Shown one piece after another: positions 51,823-61,777 of a stretch of 64,000 nucleotides of DNA (the first letter of the stretch is position 1; each line of letters begins with the position of its first letter). Below the pieces are notes generated by a model, which had not been told where the DNA came from, searched no databases, and saw only the letters and a list, made by a program, of their open reading frames with translations. Origin of the DNA: Streptomyces roseifaciens (GTDB taxonomy: Bacteria > Actinomycetota > Actinomycetes > Streptomycetales > Streptomycetaceae). The stretch covers positions 682,001 through 746,000 of the forward strand of contig NZ_LNBE01000003.1 of NCBI RefSeq assembly GCF_001445655.1, written 5' to 3'. Both the position numbers and the translations under genes were made by a program.

Positions 51823-52472
51823 TGACGAACGGCACGGGCAGTCCCGGCCCCGCACCGCTGCTGGTCGCCTGCGCGCTCGGCATCGAGCGCCTCGCCCTGC
51901 GCGGGGGCGGCCCGGGCGGTGCGGCCGGGCCCGTGACCGTTCTGCGGACCGGCATGGGACCGCAGGCCGCGGACCATGCCGTCACCCGCGCCCTGCGCGA
52001 CCCGGCGATGCGCGAGGCCGCGGTCGTCGCCACGGGCTTCTGCGCCGGCCTGGCCCCGGGGATGCACCCCGGCGACCTGGTCGTCGCCGACGAGACCCGG
52101 GACCGCACGGGCAGCACCGAGTGCTCGGGCGTCGAGCTGCTCGCCAAGGAGCTCGCCCGTGCCGTGCCCCGGCGCGTCATCCACACCGGGCCCCTCGTCG
52201 GCTCGGACCACGTCGTGCGCGGCGCGGAGCGGGCCGCCCTGCACGCCGCGGGCGCGCTCGCCGTGGACATGGAGTCCGCGGCCACACTCCGAAGCGCCGT
52301 GCGCGCGGGTCCGCGCCCGGTTGCGGCCGTCCGGGTGGTCGTGGACGCTCCAGAGCATGAACTCGTCCGAATCGGGACGTTGCGCGGTGGAATATCGGCT
52401 TTCCGGGTTCTGCGCACCGTCCTCCCGGCTTTTATCGAATGGCACCGTTCTTTACTGCTCCCCAGGAGGTGA
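51822..52472 (+). CDS. hpnG: Adenosylhopane nucleoside phosphorylase HpnG, with a TTA codon
   Basis: This 216-residue nucleoside-phosphorylase fold protein removes adenine from adenosylhopane to yield ribosylhopane. It has the phosphorylase signature AVDMESAA and an early TGFCAGLAPGMHPGDLVVADE block. Translation is coupled to shc by TGATG. The last 90 bp are markedly less GC-rich than the operon, and codon 211 (52452-52454) is TTA, the codon read by the bldA tRNA in Streptomyces. The AGGAGG for hpnH overlaps the last codons, so hpnH expression may depend on ribosomes finishing this gene. Confidence 0.9.
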   Translation: MTNGTGSPGPAPLLVACALGIERLALRGGGPGGAAGPVTVLRTGMGPQAADHAVTRALRDPAMREAAVVATGFCAGLAPGMHPGDLVVADETRDRTGSTECSGVELLAKELARAVPRRVIHTGPLVGSDHVVRGAERAALHAAGALAVDMESAATLRSAVRAGPRPVAAVRVVVDAPEHELVRIGTLRGGISAFRVLRTVLPAFIEWHRSLLLPRR

Positions 52473-52477
52473 GCCAG

Positions 52478-53500
52478 ATGGCCATGCCACTCCGCCAGTC
52501 CATCCGGGTGGGAACGTACCTTTTTGAACAGAAGCTCAGGAAGCGCGAGAAGTTCCCGCTGATCGTCGAGCTGGAACCGCTTTTCGCCTGCAATCTCAAG
52601 TGCGAGGGGTGCGGGAAGATCCAGCACCCCGCCGGGGTGCTCAAGCAGCGCATGCCGGTCGCACAGGCCGTCGGCGCCGTGCTGGAGTCCGGGGCGCCGA
52701 TGGTCTCCATCGCGGGCGGCGAGCCTCTGATGCATCCGCAGATCCACGAGATCGTGCGCCAGCTGGTGGCGAAGCGGAAGTATGTCTTCCTTTGCACCAA
52801 CGCCATGCTCCTGCGCAAGAAGATGGACAAGTTCACCCCGTCCCCCTACTTCGCGTTCGCGGTGCACATCGACGGGCTGCGCGAGCGGCACGACGAGTCG
52901 GTCGCGAAGGAGGGCGTCTTCGACGAGGCGGTGGAGGCCATCAAGGAGGCCAAGCGGCGCGGCTTCCGGGTCACCACCAACTCGACCTTCTTCAACACCG
53001 ACACCCCGCAGACCATCGTCGAGGTGCTCAACTTCCTCAATGACGAGCTCAAGGTCGACGAGATGATGATCTCGCCCGCCTACGCCTACGAGAAGGCTCC
53101 CGACCAGGACCACTTCCTGGGGGTCGAGCAGACCCGGGAGCTCTTCAAGAAGGCCTTCTCCGGGGGGAACCGGGCGCGCTGGCGGCTCAACCACAGCCCC
53201 CTGTTCCTGGACTTCCTGGAGGGCAAGGTCGACTTCTCCTGCACCGCCTGGGCGATCCCCAACTACTCCCTCTTCGGATGGCAGCGCCCCTGCTATCTGA
53301 TGAGCGACGGCTACGTCCCGACGTACCGGGAGCTGATCGAGGAGACCGACTGGGACAAGTACGGCCGCGGCAAGGACCCGCGCTGCGACAACTGCATGGC
53401 CCACTGCGGATACGAGCCGACGGCCGTCCTCGCCACCATGGGGTCGCTGAAGGAGTCGATCCGCGCGGCCCGCGAGAGCGTCGCCGGGAACCGGAGCTGA
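52478..53500 (+). CDS. hpnH: Adenosyl-hopene transferase HpnH (radical SAM)
   Basis: This 340-residue radical-SAM enzyme adds 5'-deoxyadenosyl to hopene, the first step of side-chain extension. The Fe-S ligands are Cys38, Cys42 and Cys45 in [11 protein letters not shown], the SAM-binding motif is [11 protein letters not shown], and a C-terminal Cys cluster ([12 protein letters not shown]) is family-specific. The ATG has an ideal AGGAGG eight bases upstream, inside hpnG. Its ribosome site placement couples it to hpnG, the enzyme acting directly after it in the pathway. Confidence 0.95.
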   Translation: MAMPLRQSIRVGTYLFEQKLRKREKFPLIVELEPLFACNLKCEGCGKIQHPAGVLKQRMPVAQAVGAVLESGAPMVSIAGGEPLMHPQIHEIVRQLVAKRKYVFLCTNAMLLRKKMDKFTPSPYFAFAVHIDGLRERHDESVAKEGVFDEAVEAIKEAKRRGFRVTTNSTFFNTDTPQTIVEVLNFLNDELKVDEMMISPAYAYEKAPDQDHFLGVEQTRELFKKAFSGGNRARWRLNHSPLFLDFLEGKVDFSCTAWAIPNYSLFGWQRPCYLMSDGYVPTYRELIEETDWDKYGRGKDPRCDNCMAHCGYEPTAVLATMGSLKESIRAARESVAGNRS

Positions 53501-53505
53501 CGGCC

Positions 53506-54672
53506 GTGGCCTCCGCGGGACCCGTGTCCCTCGGGCTCCCCGGCGTGCCGGCCCGGCCGCTCGCGGTGCGCCGCCCCTCGCGGCGCATCCAGGTCGGGCC
53601 GGTCGCCGTGGGCGGTGACGCGCCCGTTTCGGTGCAGTCGATGACCACGACCAGAACGTCGGACATCGGCGCCACGCTCCAGCAGATCGCGGAGCTGACG
53701 GCGTCGGGCTGCCAGATCGTGCGTGTGGCCTGCCCCACGCAGGACGACGCGGACGCGCTCCCCGTCATCGCGAAGAAGTCGCAGATCCCTGTCATCGCGG
53801 ACATCCACTTCCAGCCGAAGTACGTCTTCGCCGCGATCGACGCCGGCTGCGCCGCGGTCCGTGTGAACCCGGGCAACATCAAGCAGTTCGACGACAAGGT
53901 CAAGGAGATCGCCAAGGCGGCCTCCGACGCGGGCACCCCGATCCGTATCGGCGTGAACGCGGGGTCGCTGGACCGCCGCCTGCTGCAGAAGTACGGCAAG
54001 GCGACGCCCGAGGCGCTGGTGGAGTCGGCGCTGTGGGAGGCCTCGCTCTTCGAGGAGCACGGTTTCCGCGACATCAAGATCTCGGTCAAGCACAACGACC
54101 CGGTGGTGATGGTCAATGCGTACCGTCAGCTGGCGGCGCAGTGCGACTACCCGCTGCACCTGGGCGTGACCGAGGCCGGCCCGGCGTTCCAGGGCACGAT
54201 CAAGTCCGCGGTGGCGTTCGGTGCGCTGCTGTCGGAGGGCATCGGCGACACCATCCGCGTCTCGCTGTCGGCGCCGCCGGCGGAGGAGATCAAGGTCGGC
54301 ATGCAGATCCTGGAGTCCCTGGGCCTGCGCCAGCGCCGCCTGGAGATCGTCTCCTGCCCGTCCTGCGGTCGTGCGCAGGTGGACGTGTACAAGCTCGCCG
54401 ACCAGGTCAGCGCCGGCCTGGAGGGCATGGAGGTGCCGCTGCGCGTCGCGGTGATGGGCTGCGTCGTCAACGGTCCGGGTGAGGCCCGTGAGGCCGACCT
54501 GGGTGTCGCCTCGGGCAACGGCAAGGGGCAGATCTTCGTCAAGGGCGAGGTCATCAAGACCGTGCCGGAGTCGAAGATCGTGGAGACCCTCATCGAGGAA
54601 GCACTGAAGATCGCCGATGCCATGACGGCGGACGGGGCCCTCCCCGGGGCGCCGCACGTCACCGTGGCCTGA
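53506..54672 (+). CDS. ispG: 4-hydroxy-3-methylbut-2-en-1-yl diphosphate synthase IspG
   Basis: This 388-residue MEP-pathway enzyme reduces methylerythritol cyclodiphosphate to HMBPP with a [4Fe-4S] cluster. The Cys ligands lie in [10 protein letters not shown] and [11 protein letters not shown]. The TIM-barrel region shows [10 protein letters not shown] and the near-invariant [14 protein letters not shown]. The GTG start has GGAG ten bases upstream, and a GTG six codons later is an alternative. It lies five bases after hpnH. Streptomycetes usually carry another ispG elsewhere, so this copy is probably dedicated to hopanoids (recollection plus context). Confidence 0.95.
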   Translation: MASAGPVSLGLPGVPARPLAVRRPSRRIQVGPVAVGGDAPVSVQSMTTTRTSDIGATLQQIAELTASGCQIVRVACPTQDDADALPVIAKKSQIPVIADIHFQPKYVFAAIDAGCAAVRVNPGNIKQFDDKVKEIAKAASDAGTPIRIGVNAGSLDRRLLQKYGKATPEALVESALWEASLFEEHGFRDIKISVKHNDPVVMVNAYRQLAAQCDYPLHLGVTEAGPAFQGTIKSAVAFGALLSEGIGDTIRVSLSAPPAEEIKVGMQILESLGLRQRRLEIVSCPSCGRAQVDVYKLADQVSAGLEGMEVPLRVAVMGCVVNGPGEAREADLGVASGNGKGQIFVKGEVIKTVPESKIVETLIEEALKIADAMTADGALPGAPHVTVA

Positions 54673-54749
54673 GACCGGCGACCCACCACCGTAGGAACAG
54701 CGACCGTGCGGCCGCCCGGCCCAGGCCGCAAGACGAGGAGGGGGCCCGC

Positions 54750-56678
54750 GTGTCGTTGCTGGAGAACATCCGCAGTCCGCGCGACCTGAAGACCCTGGAC
54801 GCCGAGGAGCTGACCGAACTGGCGGAGGAGATCCGCCACTTCCTCATCCACGCCGTCGCCAGGACCGGCGGCCACCTCGGCCCCAACCTGGGCGTGGTGG
54901 AGCTCACCATCGCCCTGCACCGCTCCTTCGACTCACCGGCCGACCGCATCCTGTGGGACACCGGCCACCAGTCGTACGTGCACAAGCTGCTCACCGGCCG
55001 CCAGGACTTCTCCAAGCTGCGCGGCAAGGGCGGCCTGTCCGGCTACCCCTCGCGCGAGGAGTCCGAGCACGACGTCATCGAGAACAGCCACGCCTCGACC
55101 GTCCTCGGCTGGGCCGACGGCCTCGCCAAGGCCAACCAGGTCCTCGGCCGCTGGAACCGCCACGTCGTCGCCGTCATCGGCGACGGGGCCCTGACCGGCG
55201 GAATGGCCTGGGAGGCGCTCAACAACATAGCCGCCGCCAAGGACCGCCCGCTGATCATCGTCGTCAACGACAACGAGCGCAGCTACGCCCCCACCATCGG
55301 CGGCCTCGCGGACCACCTCGCCACGCTCCGCACGACCGACGGCTACGAACGCTTCCTGTCCTGGGGCAAGGACGCGATCCAGGGCCTGCCCGCCATCGGC
55401 AAGCCCCTCTACGAGTCCCTGCACGGCGCGAAGAAGGGCTTCAAGGACGCGTTCGCCCCGCAGGGCATGTTCGAGGACCTGGGCCTGAAGTACCTCGGCC
55501 CGATAGACGGGCACGACGTCGCCGCCGTCGAGTCCGCGCTGCGCCGGGCCAAGCGCTTCCACGGCCCCGTCCTCGTCCACTGCCGCACGGAGAAGGGCCG
55601 CGGCTACCAGCCCGCCCTGGAGGACGACGCCGACCGCTTCCACACCGTCGGCGTGATCGACCCGCTCACCTCCCGGCCGCTGGCCCCGCCGGCCGGCCGC
55701 TCCTGGACCTCGGTCTTCGGCGACGAGATGCTCGCCATCGGGGCCGAGCGGCCCGACGTGGTCGCCATCACCGCTGCCATGCTCCACCCCGTGGGCCTGA
55801 CGAAGTTCGCCGAGGCCTTCCCCGACCGCGTCTGGGACGTCGGCATCGCCGAGCAGCACGGCGCGGTGTCCGCGGCCGGCCTGGCCACCGGCGGGCTGCA
55901 CCCGGTCTTCGCCGTCTACGCCACGTTCCTCAACCGCGCCTTCGACCAGGTGCTGATGGACGTCGCCCTGCACAAGTGCGGCGTGACCTTCGTCCTGGAC
56001 CGGGCGGGCGTCACCGGCACCGACGGGCCCAGCCACAACGGCATGTGGGACATGTCGGTCCTGCAGGTCGTCCCCGGTCTGCGGATCGCCGCCCCGCGCG
56101 ACGCCGACCAGCTGCGCGCCCAGCTGCGCGAGGCCGTCGAGGTCGAGGACGCCCCCACCGTGATCCGCTTCCCGAAGGAGAACGTCGGCGAGCCCGTCCC
56201 GGCCCTGGCCCGCGAAGGCGGCATGGACGTCATCGCCCGCCCCGCACCCGGCGGGGACGAGGCGCAGGTCCTGATCGTCGCGGTCGGCGCCATGGCCGGC
56301 GTGTGCCTGGAGGCCGCCGACCTCCTGGCCGCCCGCGGCACTCCCTGCACCGTCGTCGACCCGCGCTGGGTCAAGCCCGTCGACCCCGCGCTGCCCCCGC
56401 TCGCCGCACGCCACCGCGTCGTCGCGGTCGTCGAGGACAACAGCCGTACCGGCGGCGTCGGCTGGGCCGTCGCGCAGGCGCTGCGCGACGCCGGCGTCGA
56501 CGTGCCGCTGCGCACCTTCGGCATCCCCGAGCAGTTCCTGCCGCACGCCAAGCGCGGCGAGGTCCTGGCGGACCTCGGGCTCACCCCCGCCGAGATCGCC
56601 GGCCGGATCAGCGCCGCCCTGGCCCGCAAGGAAGAAGCCGCGAGGAACCCCGCGGCCGTGAAGGAGAACGACGCATGA
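54750..56678 (+). CDS. dxs: 1-deoxy-D-xylulose-5-phosphate synthase
   Basis: This 642-residue thiamine-diphosphate enzyme condenses pyruvate and glyceraldehyde 3-phosphate, the entry step of the MEP pathway. The ThDP motif [16 protein letters not shown] is at about residue 150. The catalytic His lies in [14 protein letters not shown], and the transketolase domain has the acidic residue in DVGIAEQHG and [11 protein letters not shown]. The GTG follows GGAGG. Having dxs and ispG inside the hopanoid operon lets the cell raise precursor supply together with squalene formation. The stop overlaps the aminotransferase start (ATGA). Confidence 0.95.
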   Translation: MSLLENIRSPRDLKTLDAEELTELAEEIRHFLIHAVARTGGHLGPNLGVVELTIALHRSFDSPADRILWDTGHQSYVHKLLTGRQDFSKLRGKGGLSGYPSREESEHDVIENSHASTVLGWADGLAKANQVLGRWNRHVVAVIGDGALTGGMAWEALNNIAAAKDRPLIIVVNDNERSYAPTIGGLADHLATLRTTDGYERFLSWGKDAIQGLPAIGKPLYESLHGAKKGFKDAFAPQGMFEDLGLKYLGPIDGHDVAAVESALRRAKRFHGPVLVHCRTEKGRGYQPALEDDADRFHTVGVIDPLTSRPLAPPAGRSWTSVFGDEMLAIGAERPDVVAITAAMLHPVGLTKFAEAFPDRVWDVGIAEQHGAVSAAGLATGGLHPVFAVYATFLNRAFDQVLMDVALHKCGVTFVLDRAGVTGTDGPSHNGMWDMSVLQVVPGLRIAAPRDADQLRAQLREAVEVEDAPTVIRFPKENVGEPVPALAREGGMDVIARPAPGGDEAQVLIVAVGAMAGVCLEAADLLAARGTPCTVVDPRWVKPVDPALPPLAARHRVVAVVEDNSRTGGVGWAVAQALRDAGVDVPLRTFGIPEQFLPHAKRGEVLADLGLTPAEIAGRISAALARKEEAARNPAAVKENDA

Positions 56679-58090
56679 CAGCCGAGACAGCCGGTGCCGC
56701 CGCCGACGGCAAGGGCTTCGACCTCACCCGGCTCCTCGCGGAGCGCGGCGGCGAGCGGTACGACCTGCACGCCCGGCACCTCAACCACCAGTTGCCGCGC
56801 ATGCTGCACACCATCGGCTTCGACAAGGTCTACGAGCGGGCCGAGGGCGCCTACTTCTGGGACGCCGACGGGCAGGACTACCTCGACATGCTCGCCGGCT
56901 TCGGCGTGATGGGCGTCGGCCGGCACCACCCCGTCGTCCGCAAGGCGCTGCACGACGTCCTCGACGCCTCGCTCGCCGACCTCACCCGCTTCGACTGCCA
57001 GCCGCTGCCCGGCCTCCTCGCCGAGAAGCTGCTGTCGTACGCGCCGCACCTGGACCGGGTGTTCTTCGGCAACAGCGGCACCGAGGCGGTGGAGACGGCC
57101 CTGAAGTTCGCGCGGTACGCGACGGGCAGGCCGCGGGTCCTCTACTGCTCCCACGCCTTCCACGGCCTGACCACCGGCTCGCTCTCCGTCAACGGCGAGG
57201 ACGGCTTCCGGGACGGCTTCGCGCCCCTGCTGCCCGACACGGCGATCCCGCTCGGCGACCTCGCCGCCCTGGAGCGGGAGCTCGCCCGCGGCGACGTGGC
57301 GGCGTTCGTCGTCGAACCGATCCAGGGCAAGGGCGTCCACGAGCCGCCCGCCGGCTTCCTGCGCGCCGCGCAGGAGCTGCTCCACCGGCACAAGGCGCTG
57401 CTCATCGCCGACGAGGTGCAGACCGGCATTGGCCGCACCGGCGACTTCTTCGCCTACCAGCACGAGGAGGGCGTCGAGCCGGACCTGGTCTGCGTGGCCA
57501 AGGCGCTCTCGGGCGGCTACGTGCCCGTCGGCGCCACCCTCGGCAAGGACTGGATCTTCAAGAAGGTCTACTCCTCCATGGACCGGGTCCTGGTGCACTC
57601 CGCGAGCTTCGGCTCCAACGCGCAGGCGATGGCCGCCGGGCTCGCGGTGCTCTCCGTGATGGAGGACGAGCAGATCGTCGCCAACGCCCGGCGCACGGGC
57701 GACCTGCTGCGCAGCCGGCTCGCCGCGCTCGTCGGCAAGTACGAGCTGCTGCACGACGTCCGCGGCCGGGGCCTGATGATCGGCATCGAGTTCGGCAAGC
57801 CGTCCTCGCTGGGGCTGCGCAGCCGCTGGGCCATGCTCCAGGCGGCCCGCAAGGGCCTCTTCGCGCAGATGGTCGTGGTGCCGCTGCTGCAGAAGCACCG
57901 CATCCTCACCCAGGTCTCCGGCGACCACCTGGAGGTGATCAAGCTGATCCCGCCGCTGACCATCGGGGAGCGCGAGGTGGACCGCTTCGTGGACGCCTTC
58001 ACGGCGGTGATGGACGACGCCCACGGCGGAGGCGGTCTGCTGTGGGACTTCGGGCGGACGCTGGTGAAGCAGGCGGTGGCGAACCGCTGA
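56675..58090 (+). CDS. hpnO: Class III aminotransferase, HpnO-like
   Basis: This 471-residue PLP-dependent class III aminotransferase has the PLP lysine Lys276 in [17 protein letters not shown], the cofactor Asp in [15 protein letters not shown] and the phosphate site [16 protein letters not shown]. As last gene of the hopanoid operon and coupled to dxs by ATGA, it is the likely enzyme that aminates the ribosylhopane-derived aldehyde to aminobacteriohopanetriol. An ornithine- or acetylornithine-type function is less likely by context. Only four bases separate its stop from that of the convergent phosphatase gene. Confidence 0.9.
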   Translation: MTAETAGAAADGKGFDLTRLLAERGGERYDLHARHLNHQLPRMLHTIGFDKVYERAEGAYFWDADGQDYLDMLAGFGVMGVGRHHPVVRKALHDVLDASLADLTRFDCQPLPGLLAEKLLSYAPHLDRVFFGNSGTEAVETALKFARYATGRPRVLYCSHAFHGLTTGSLSVNGEDGFRDGFAPLLPDTAIPLGDLAALERELARGDVAAFVVEPIQGKGVHEPPAGFLRAAQELLHRHKALLIADEVQTGIGRTGDFFAYQHEEGVEPDLVCVAKALSGGYVPVGATLGKDWIFKKVYSSMDRVLVHSASFGSNAQAMAAGLAVLSVMEDEQIVANARRTGDLLRSRLAALVGKYELLHDVRGRGLMIGIEFGKPSSLGLRSRWAMLQAARKGLFAQMVVVPLLQKHRILTQVSGDHLEVIKLIPPLTIGEREVDRFVDAFTAVMDDAHGGGGLLWDFGRTLVKQAVANR

Positions 58091-58094
58091 GCCC

Positions 58095-58901
58095 TCAGTC
58101 CGTGAGCAGCCTGCTCTGCAGGTGCTCACGGGCCGCCGGGGCGAGCCCCAGCCCGTCCGTCAGGTAGCGGTCGGCCGAGCCCCACGTCGCGTCCATCTCG
58201 TCGAACGCGGCGTGCAGGTACGCGGCGCGCGCCTCGAACATCGGCGACAGCAGCTCCGCGATCTCCCGGTCCTCGGGCCCCGTCGACTGCGGCGCGCGCC
58301 GCATCCGGTAGCGCCGGTGCGGCGCGTTCGACTCCAGGTAGTCGGCCTCGATCACGTCGCGGCCGACGCCGAGGGCGAGCAGGGTGACCGCGACGGACAG
58401 CCCGGCGCGGTCCTTCCCGGCCGCGCAGTGCATCAGCGCCGGCACGCTGTCGTCGGCGAGGGCGCGCAGGACGTGGCCGAGCTCGGCCGTGCGGCCCGTG
58501 ACGACCTCCCGGTACGTCTCGGCCATCCGCTCCGCGGCTCTGCCGTCGGCCAGCACGCTCCGCAGGTGCCCGAGGTTGCGGGCGCGCACCATGTTCCAGA
58601 ACTCGGCGCCGTGGGCCGGGTCGTTGAGGGGGAGGTTGACGTTCCGGACGCCGGTGAGCTCGACGTCCGGCCCGTCGAGCGCGATGTCGGCGTCGTTGCG
58701 GAAGTCGAAGACCGTGTGCAGGCCGAGCGAGCCGAGGAAGCGCGCGTCGTCCTCGGTGGCGTGGGCGAGGTGCCCGCTGCGGAAGAGGACGCCGTGCCGT
58801 ACCCGCCGTCCGCCGGCGGCCGGCAGACCGCCGAGGTCGCGGAAGTTGCGCACCCCCGCCAGCTCGGGCTCGGTGGACGGCATATGCGGCGTCTGCGTCA
58901 C
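58095..58901 (-). CDS. Tyrosine-protein phosphatase (PTPLA/Y_phosphatase3 type)
   Basis: This 268-residue phosphatase begins with the GVRNFRDLGGLPAAGG block of this family and has the catalytic P-loop MHCAAGKDRAG with nucleophile Cys159. The Lys-Asp inside the loop is typical of MptpB-like, dual-specificity and phosphoinositide-active members. It lacks a signal peptide and membrane helices. The GTG has GGGAG six bases upstream; an ATG six codons in is possible. It converges with the hopanoid operon, so the two transcripts probably meet. Confidence 0.9.
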   Translation of the reverse strand: MTQTPHMPSTEPELAGVRNFRDLGGLPAAGGRRVRHGVLFRSGHLAHATEDDARFLGSLGLHTVFDFRNDADIALDGPDVELTGVRNVNLPLNDPAHGAEFWNMVRARNLGHLRSVLADGRAAERMAETYREVVTGRTAELGHVLRALADDSVPALMHCAAGKDRAGLSVAVTLLALGVGRDVIEADYLESNAPHRRYRMRRAPQSTGPEDREIAELLSPMFEARAAYLHAAFDEMDATWGSADRYLTDGLGLAPAAREHLQSRLLTD

Positions 58902-59111
58902 GGGCGCTCCCAGGGCTGGGCCGCCGGCGCTCCTCGCCGGCGACGCGGTTCAACGACCTTACGACACCGGTTGTACGGGCAACCGCCCCGCTGTGGTAGC
59001 CGCGCCGACGTATTCCGCGTACACGGACTTATCGGGGTGGGATACATCACGGCTCGTCAACCCCTGGTTACGGTGGCGTAGGTCACTCCTCGCGAGGAAA
59101 GATGTACCAAC

Positions 59112-59903
59112 GTGGCAGACGATTCGAATTCATTCAGCAAGAGCGCGATCGGGTCGTACGCAGCCGTCGGGGACAGCTTCACCGAAGGCGTCGGCGACCC
59201 GGGTCCGGACGACACCTTCATCGGCTGGGCCGACCGACTGGCCGTACTCCTCTCCGACCAGCGCGCCGAGCACGACTTCCGCTACGCCAACCTCGCCGTG
59301 CGCGGCCGTCTCCTGGACCAGATCGTCGCGGAGCAGGTGCCCCGGGCGAAGGAGCTCGGCCCGGACCTCGTGACGTTCTGCGCGGGCGGCAACGACATCC
59401 TGCGCCCGGGCAGCGACCCGGACGCCGTGGCCGAGCGCTACGAGAAGGCCGTCGCCGAGCTGGCCTCCTCCGTGGGCACCGTCCTGCTGTGCACCGGCTT
59501 CGACACCCGCGGGATGCCCGTGCTGCGGCACCTGCGCGGCAAGATCGCGACGTACACGGCCCACGTCCGGGCCATCGCGGACCGGCACGGCTGCCCGGTC
59601 CTGGACCTGTGGTCGCTGCGCTCGGTGCAGGACCGCAGGGCGTGGAGCGACGACCGGCTCCACCTCTCGCCCGACGGGCACACGCGGGTCGCCCTGCGGG
59701 CCGCCCAGGTGCTCGGCCTGGAGGTGCCGGCCGACCCGGACCAGGCCTGGCCGGACGAGGACCACCGCTCGCCCGCCGAGGTGCGGCGCGACAACATCCA
59801 CTGGGCGCGCGAGCACCTGGTGCCGTGGATCGGCCGCCGGCTGCGCGGCGAGTCCTCGGGGGACCACGTGGAGCCCAAGCGGCCGGATCTCCTGCCGCTG
59901 TAG
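59112..59903 (+). CDS. SGNH/GDSL-family hydrolase
   Basis: This 263-residue esterase-fold protein without a signal peptide has all four SGNH blocks: the Ser22 nucleophile in AVGDSFTEG, Gly in NLAVRG, Asn in CAGGNDIL, and Asp-x2-His in DDRLHLSPDGH. The substrate may be a lipid, acylated sugar or other ester. The GTG follows GAGGAAAG. The 210-bp upstream gap is A/T-richer, with a near-palindrome (TCCGCGTACACGGA), and looks like a regulated promoter. Confidence 0.9.
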   Translation: MADDSNSFSKSAIGSYAAVGDSFTEGVGDPGPDDTFIGWADRLAVLLSDQRAEHDFRYANLAVRGRLLDQIVAEQVPRAKELGPDLVTFCAGGNDILRPGSDPDAVAERYEKAVAELASSVGTVLLCTGFDTRGMPVLRHLRGKIATYTAHVRAIADRHGCPVLDLWSLRSVQDRRAWSDDRLHLSPDGHTRVALRAAQVLGLEVPADPDQAWPDEDHRSPAEVRRDNIHWAREHLVPWIGRRLRGESSGDHVEPKRPDLLPL

Positions 59904-59951
59904 CGCTTTTGCAGTGCCTTTTGCGGTGCCTTCAGGCCGCCGGGATGCCTT

Positions 59952-60437
59952 TCAGGGGGAGAGCCGCCCGGCGGCGAGGTCGGCCCAGACGACACGGCCC
60001 CGGCCGCTGTCGTCGGGCCGGACCCCCCATGCCTGCGACAGCGCGCCCACGAGCAGCAGGCCCCGGCCGCTCTCCTCGTCCGTCCCGCTGCACCGGGCCC
60101 GTGGCTCCGTCGGGGTGCGGCCCTGGTCGCCCACCTCTATGCGCAGGTGCGCACCGAGCACCCTCAGCTGACAGCTGACGTTCGCGCTGTCCGTGTGCCG
60201 GACCGCGTTGGTGAAGAGCTCCGACACCACCAACTGGGCGTCGTCGCACGCCACTTCGTCGATGCCCCACTCCCGCAGTTGTGCGAGGACCCGTTTTCGC
60301 GCGGCGGCCACCGAGGCGCCACGAGCCGGGAAGTGGAAGGCGTCCTGCAGACGTACGGCCATGGAACAGCCGAAGCGCCCGAGCGAAGGTGCGTCATGGG
60401 AGGGGACCACGCCGTAACTATGTGCGATACGGCTCAT
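59952..60437 (-). CDS. RsbW-like ATP-binding protein of a WhiJ-type module
   Basis: This 161-residue GHKL ATPase has the N-box LVVSELFTNAVRHT, a G1-like VGDQG and the lid EESGRGLLLVGALSQAWG. It is divergently transcribed from an XRE/DUF5753 regulator and a DUF397 gene, a three-gene arrangement found repeatedly in Streptomyces at loci such as whiJ and abaA that affect development and antibiotic production. The ATG at 60437 is used; no good ribosome site is seen, so a later ATG (MAVRLQDAF) remains possible. The intergenic gap holds a long inverted repeat. Confidence 0.86.
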   Translation of the reverse strand: MSRIAHSYGVVPSHDAPSLGRFGCSMAVRLQDAFHFPARGASVAAARKRVLAQLREWGIDEVACDDAQLVVSELFTNAVRHTDSANVSCQLRVLGAHLRIEVGDQGRTPTEPRARCSGTDEESGRGLLLVGALSQAWGVRPDDSGRGRVVWADLAAGRLSP

Positions 60438-60478
60438 GTGTGGCAAGGTTCAATCTGTAAATTGCAGAATCGTCAGAT

Positions 60479-60513
60479 CAGTCTGTCGGCTCCGGGGGGT
60501 GCGTGACAGACTG
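60479..60513. promoter_or_regulatory. Inverted repeat CAGTCTGTC-N17-GACAGACTG
   Basis: Perfect 9-bp arms lie between the divergent ATPase and XRE-regulator genes. It is a candidate operator for the XRE protein, close to an A/T-rich 13-bp near-palindrome (CTGTAAATTGCAG). Confidence 0.5.
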
Positions 60514-60552
60514 CGGGCATATGACAACCGGTGGGCATGGAGGGGGAGAACA

Positions 60553-61419
60553 GTGGCGGAAGCGCGTCCGGCGGGCGCACCGACCGTCCTGCGGGTCGTG
60601 CTCGGCAAACGGCTGCACGACCTGAGGGAGAAGGCCGGTCTCTCCTACGAGCAGGCGGGCCGCGCCCTCGACGTCACCCACGCCACCGTCCGCAGGATGG
60701 AGAAGGCCGAAGTCGGCCTGAAGCTCCCCTACGTGGAGAAGCTCCTGCGCGTCTACGGCGTGAGCGACGCCGAGGAGGTGGAGGGCTTCCTCGCCCTCGC
60801 CCGCGAGGCCAACCGCCCCGGCTGGTGGCACCGCTTCCGGGACGTCCTGCCCGAGTGGTTCAGCGCGTTCGTCAGCCTGGAGGGCGAGGCCAACCTCATC
60901 CGGGCCTACGAACCGCACTACGTCCCGGGCCTGCTGCAGACCGAGCGCTACGCACGCGCCGTGCTCCGCGCCGGCATGCCGCACGCCCCGGAGGCGGACG
61001 TCGAGCGGGCGGTCGCCGTCCGCCGGGAGCGCCAGTCGCTGCTGACCCGCGAGGGCGCGCCGCTGCTGTGGGTGGTGATCGACGAGACGGTGCTCCGCCG
61101 GCCCATCGGCGGGCCGGACATCATGCGCGAGCAGGTCGCCCGCCTCGCCGAGGCCACCGCCATGCCCAACGTACGGCTGCAGATCATGCCGTTCGCCGCC
61201 GGGCCGCACCCGGCGATGTACGGACCGTTCCACATCTTCCGGTTCCCGCTCCCGGAGCTGCCGGACATCGCCTACGCCGAAAACCTCGTCGGCGCCTCGT
61301 ACTTCGACCAGCGCGACGACGTCTCGGCCTTCCTGGAGGCGCTGGACCGCATGTGCGCGCAGGCCGCGCCGGCACACACCACCGAGGCAATCCTGGGTGG
61401 GATTCGTAAGGAGATCTGA
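60553..61419 (+). CDS. XRE-family regulator with DUF5753 (WhiJ-like)
   Basis: This 288-residue regulator has an N-terminal helix-turn-helix (LGKRLHDLREKAGLSYEQAGRALDVTHATVRRMEKAEVG, residues 14-52). A DUF5753 domain follows, recognised by PEWFSAFVSLEGEANLIRAYEPHYVPGLLQTERYARAVL and the LRRPIGGP and MPFAAGPHPAMYGPF blocks. WhiJ-type proteins repress developmental genes and are modulated by their DUF397 partners. The GTG at 60553 has GGAG five bases upstream. The DUF397 gene follows after three bases, so the two are co-translated. Confidence 0.92.
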   Translation: MAEARPAGAPTVLRVVLGKRLHDLREKAGLSYEQAGRALDVTHATVRRMEKAEVGLKLPYVEKLLRVYGVSDAEEVEGFLALAREANRPGWWHRFRDVLPEWFSAFVSLEGEANLIRAYEPHYVPGLLQTERYARAVLRAGMPHAPEADVERAVAVRRERQSLLTREGAPLLWVVIDETVLRRPIGGPDIMREQVARLAEATAMPNVRLQIMPFAAGPHPAMYGPFHIFRFPLPELPDIAYAENLVGASYFDQRDDVSAFLEALDRMCAQAAPAHTTEAILGGIRKEI

Positions 61420-61422
61420 ACC

Positions 61423-61680
61423 ATGGATCGCATCTACAACGGCATGCCCGCCACCGACCTCGGCACCGAGGGGTGGAGCAAGCCGTGGAGCGGCGGCAAC
61501 GGGGGCTCGTGCGTCGAGGCGCTGCGGCTGGGCGACGGCCGGATCGCCCTGCGCCAGTCCACCGACCCCGGGGGCCCCGCGCTGATCTACACGCGTCACG
61601 AGATGGAGAGCTTCATCAACGGGGCCAAGGCGGGCGCGGCGGACTTCCTGCTCGCCGGCTCCGGCGCCGCCTGCGAATGA
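61423..61680 (+). CDS. DUF397 small protein
   Basis: This 85-residue DUF397 protein has the family core W-S-x-P-W-S-G-x-N-G-G-SCVEAL, then the RQSTDPGGPALIYTRHEMESFINGAKAGAADF block. These small acidic proteins are the partners of DUF5753 regulators. The first part is somewhat longer than in minimal members. The ATG follows GGAG within the end of the regulator gene. It is probably the antagonist or co-regulator of the XRE protein upstream. Confidence 0.92.
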   Translation: MDRIYNGMPATDLGTEGWSKPWSGGNGGSCVEALRLGDGRIALRQSTDPGGPALIYTRHEMESFINGAKAGAADFLLAGSGAACE

Positions 61681-61777
61681 CCCCGCAGGGCACGTGCACG
61701 GCACCGCCGGGCGGCCCGGGCCGCCCGTGCGCCGCGGCGTCACCCCCTACCGCGCAACCAACCGAACGGAGCACCGC

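Noticed and set aside
49789..58090. Carotenoid cluster as an alternative for the squalene/phytoene-type genes
   Set aside because: Squalene-hopene cyclase, hpnG and hpnH in the same operon fix the pathway as hopanoid.
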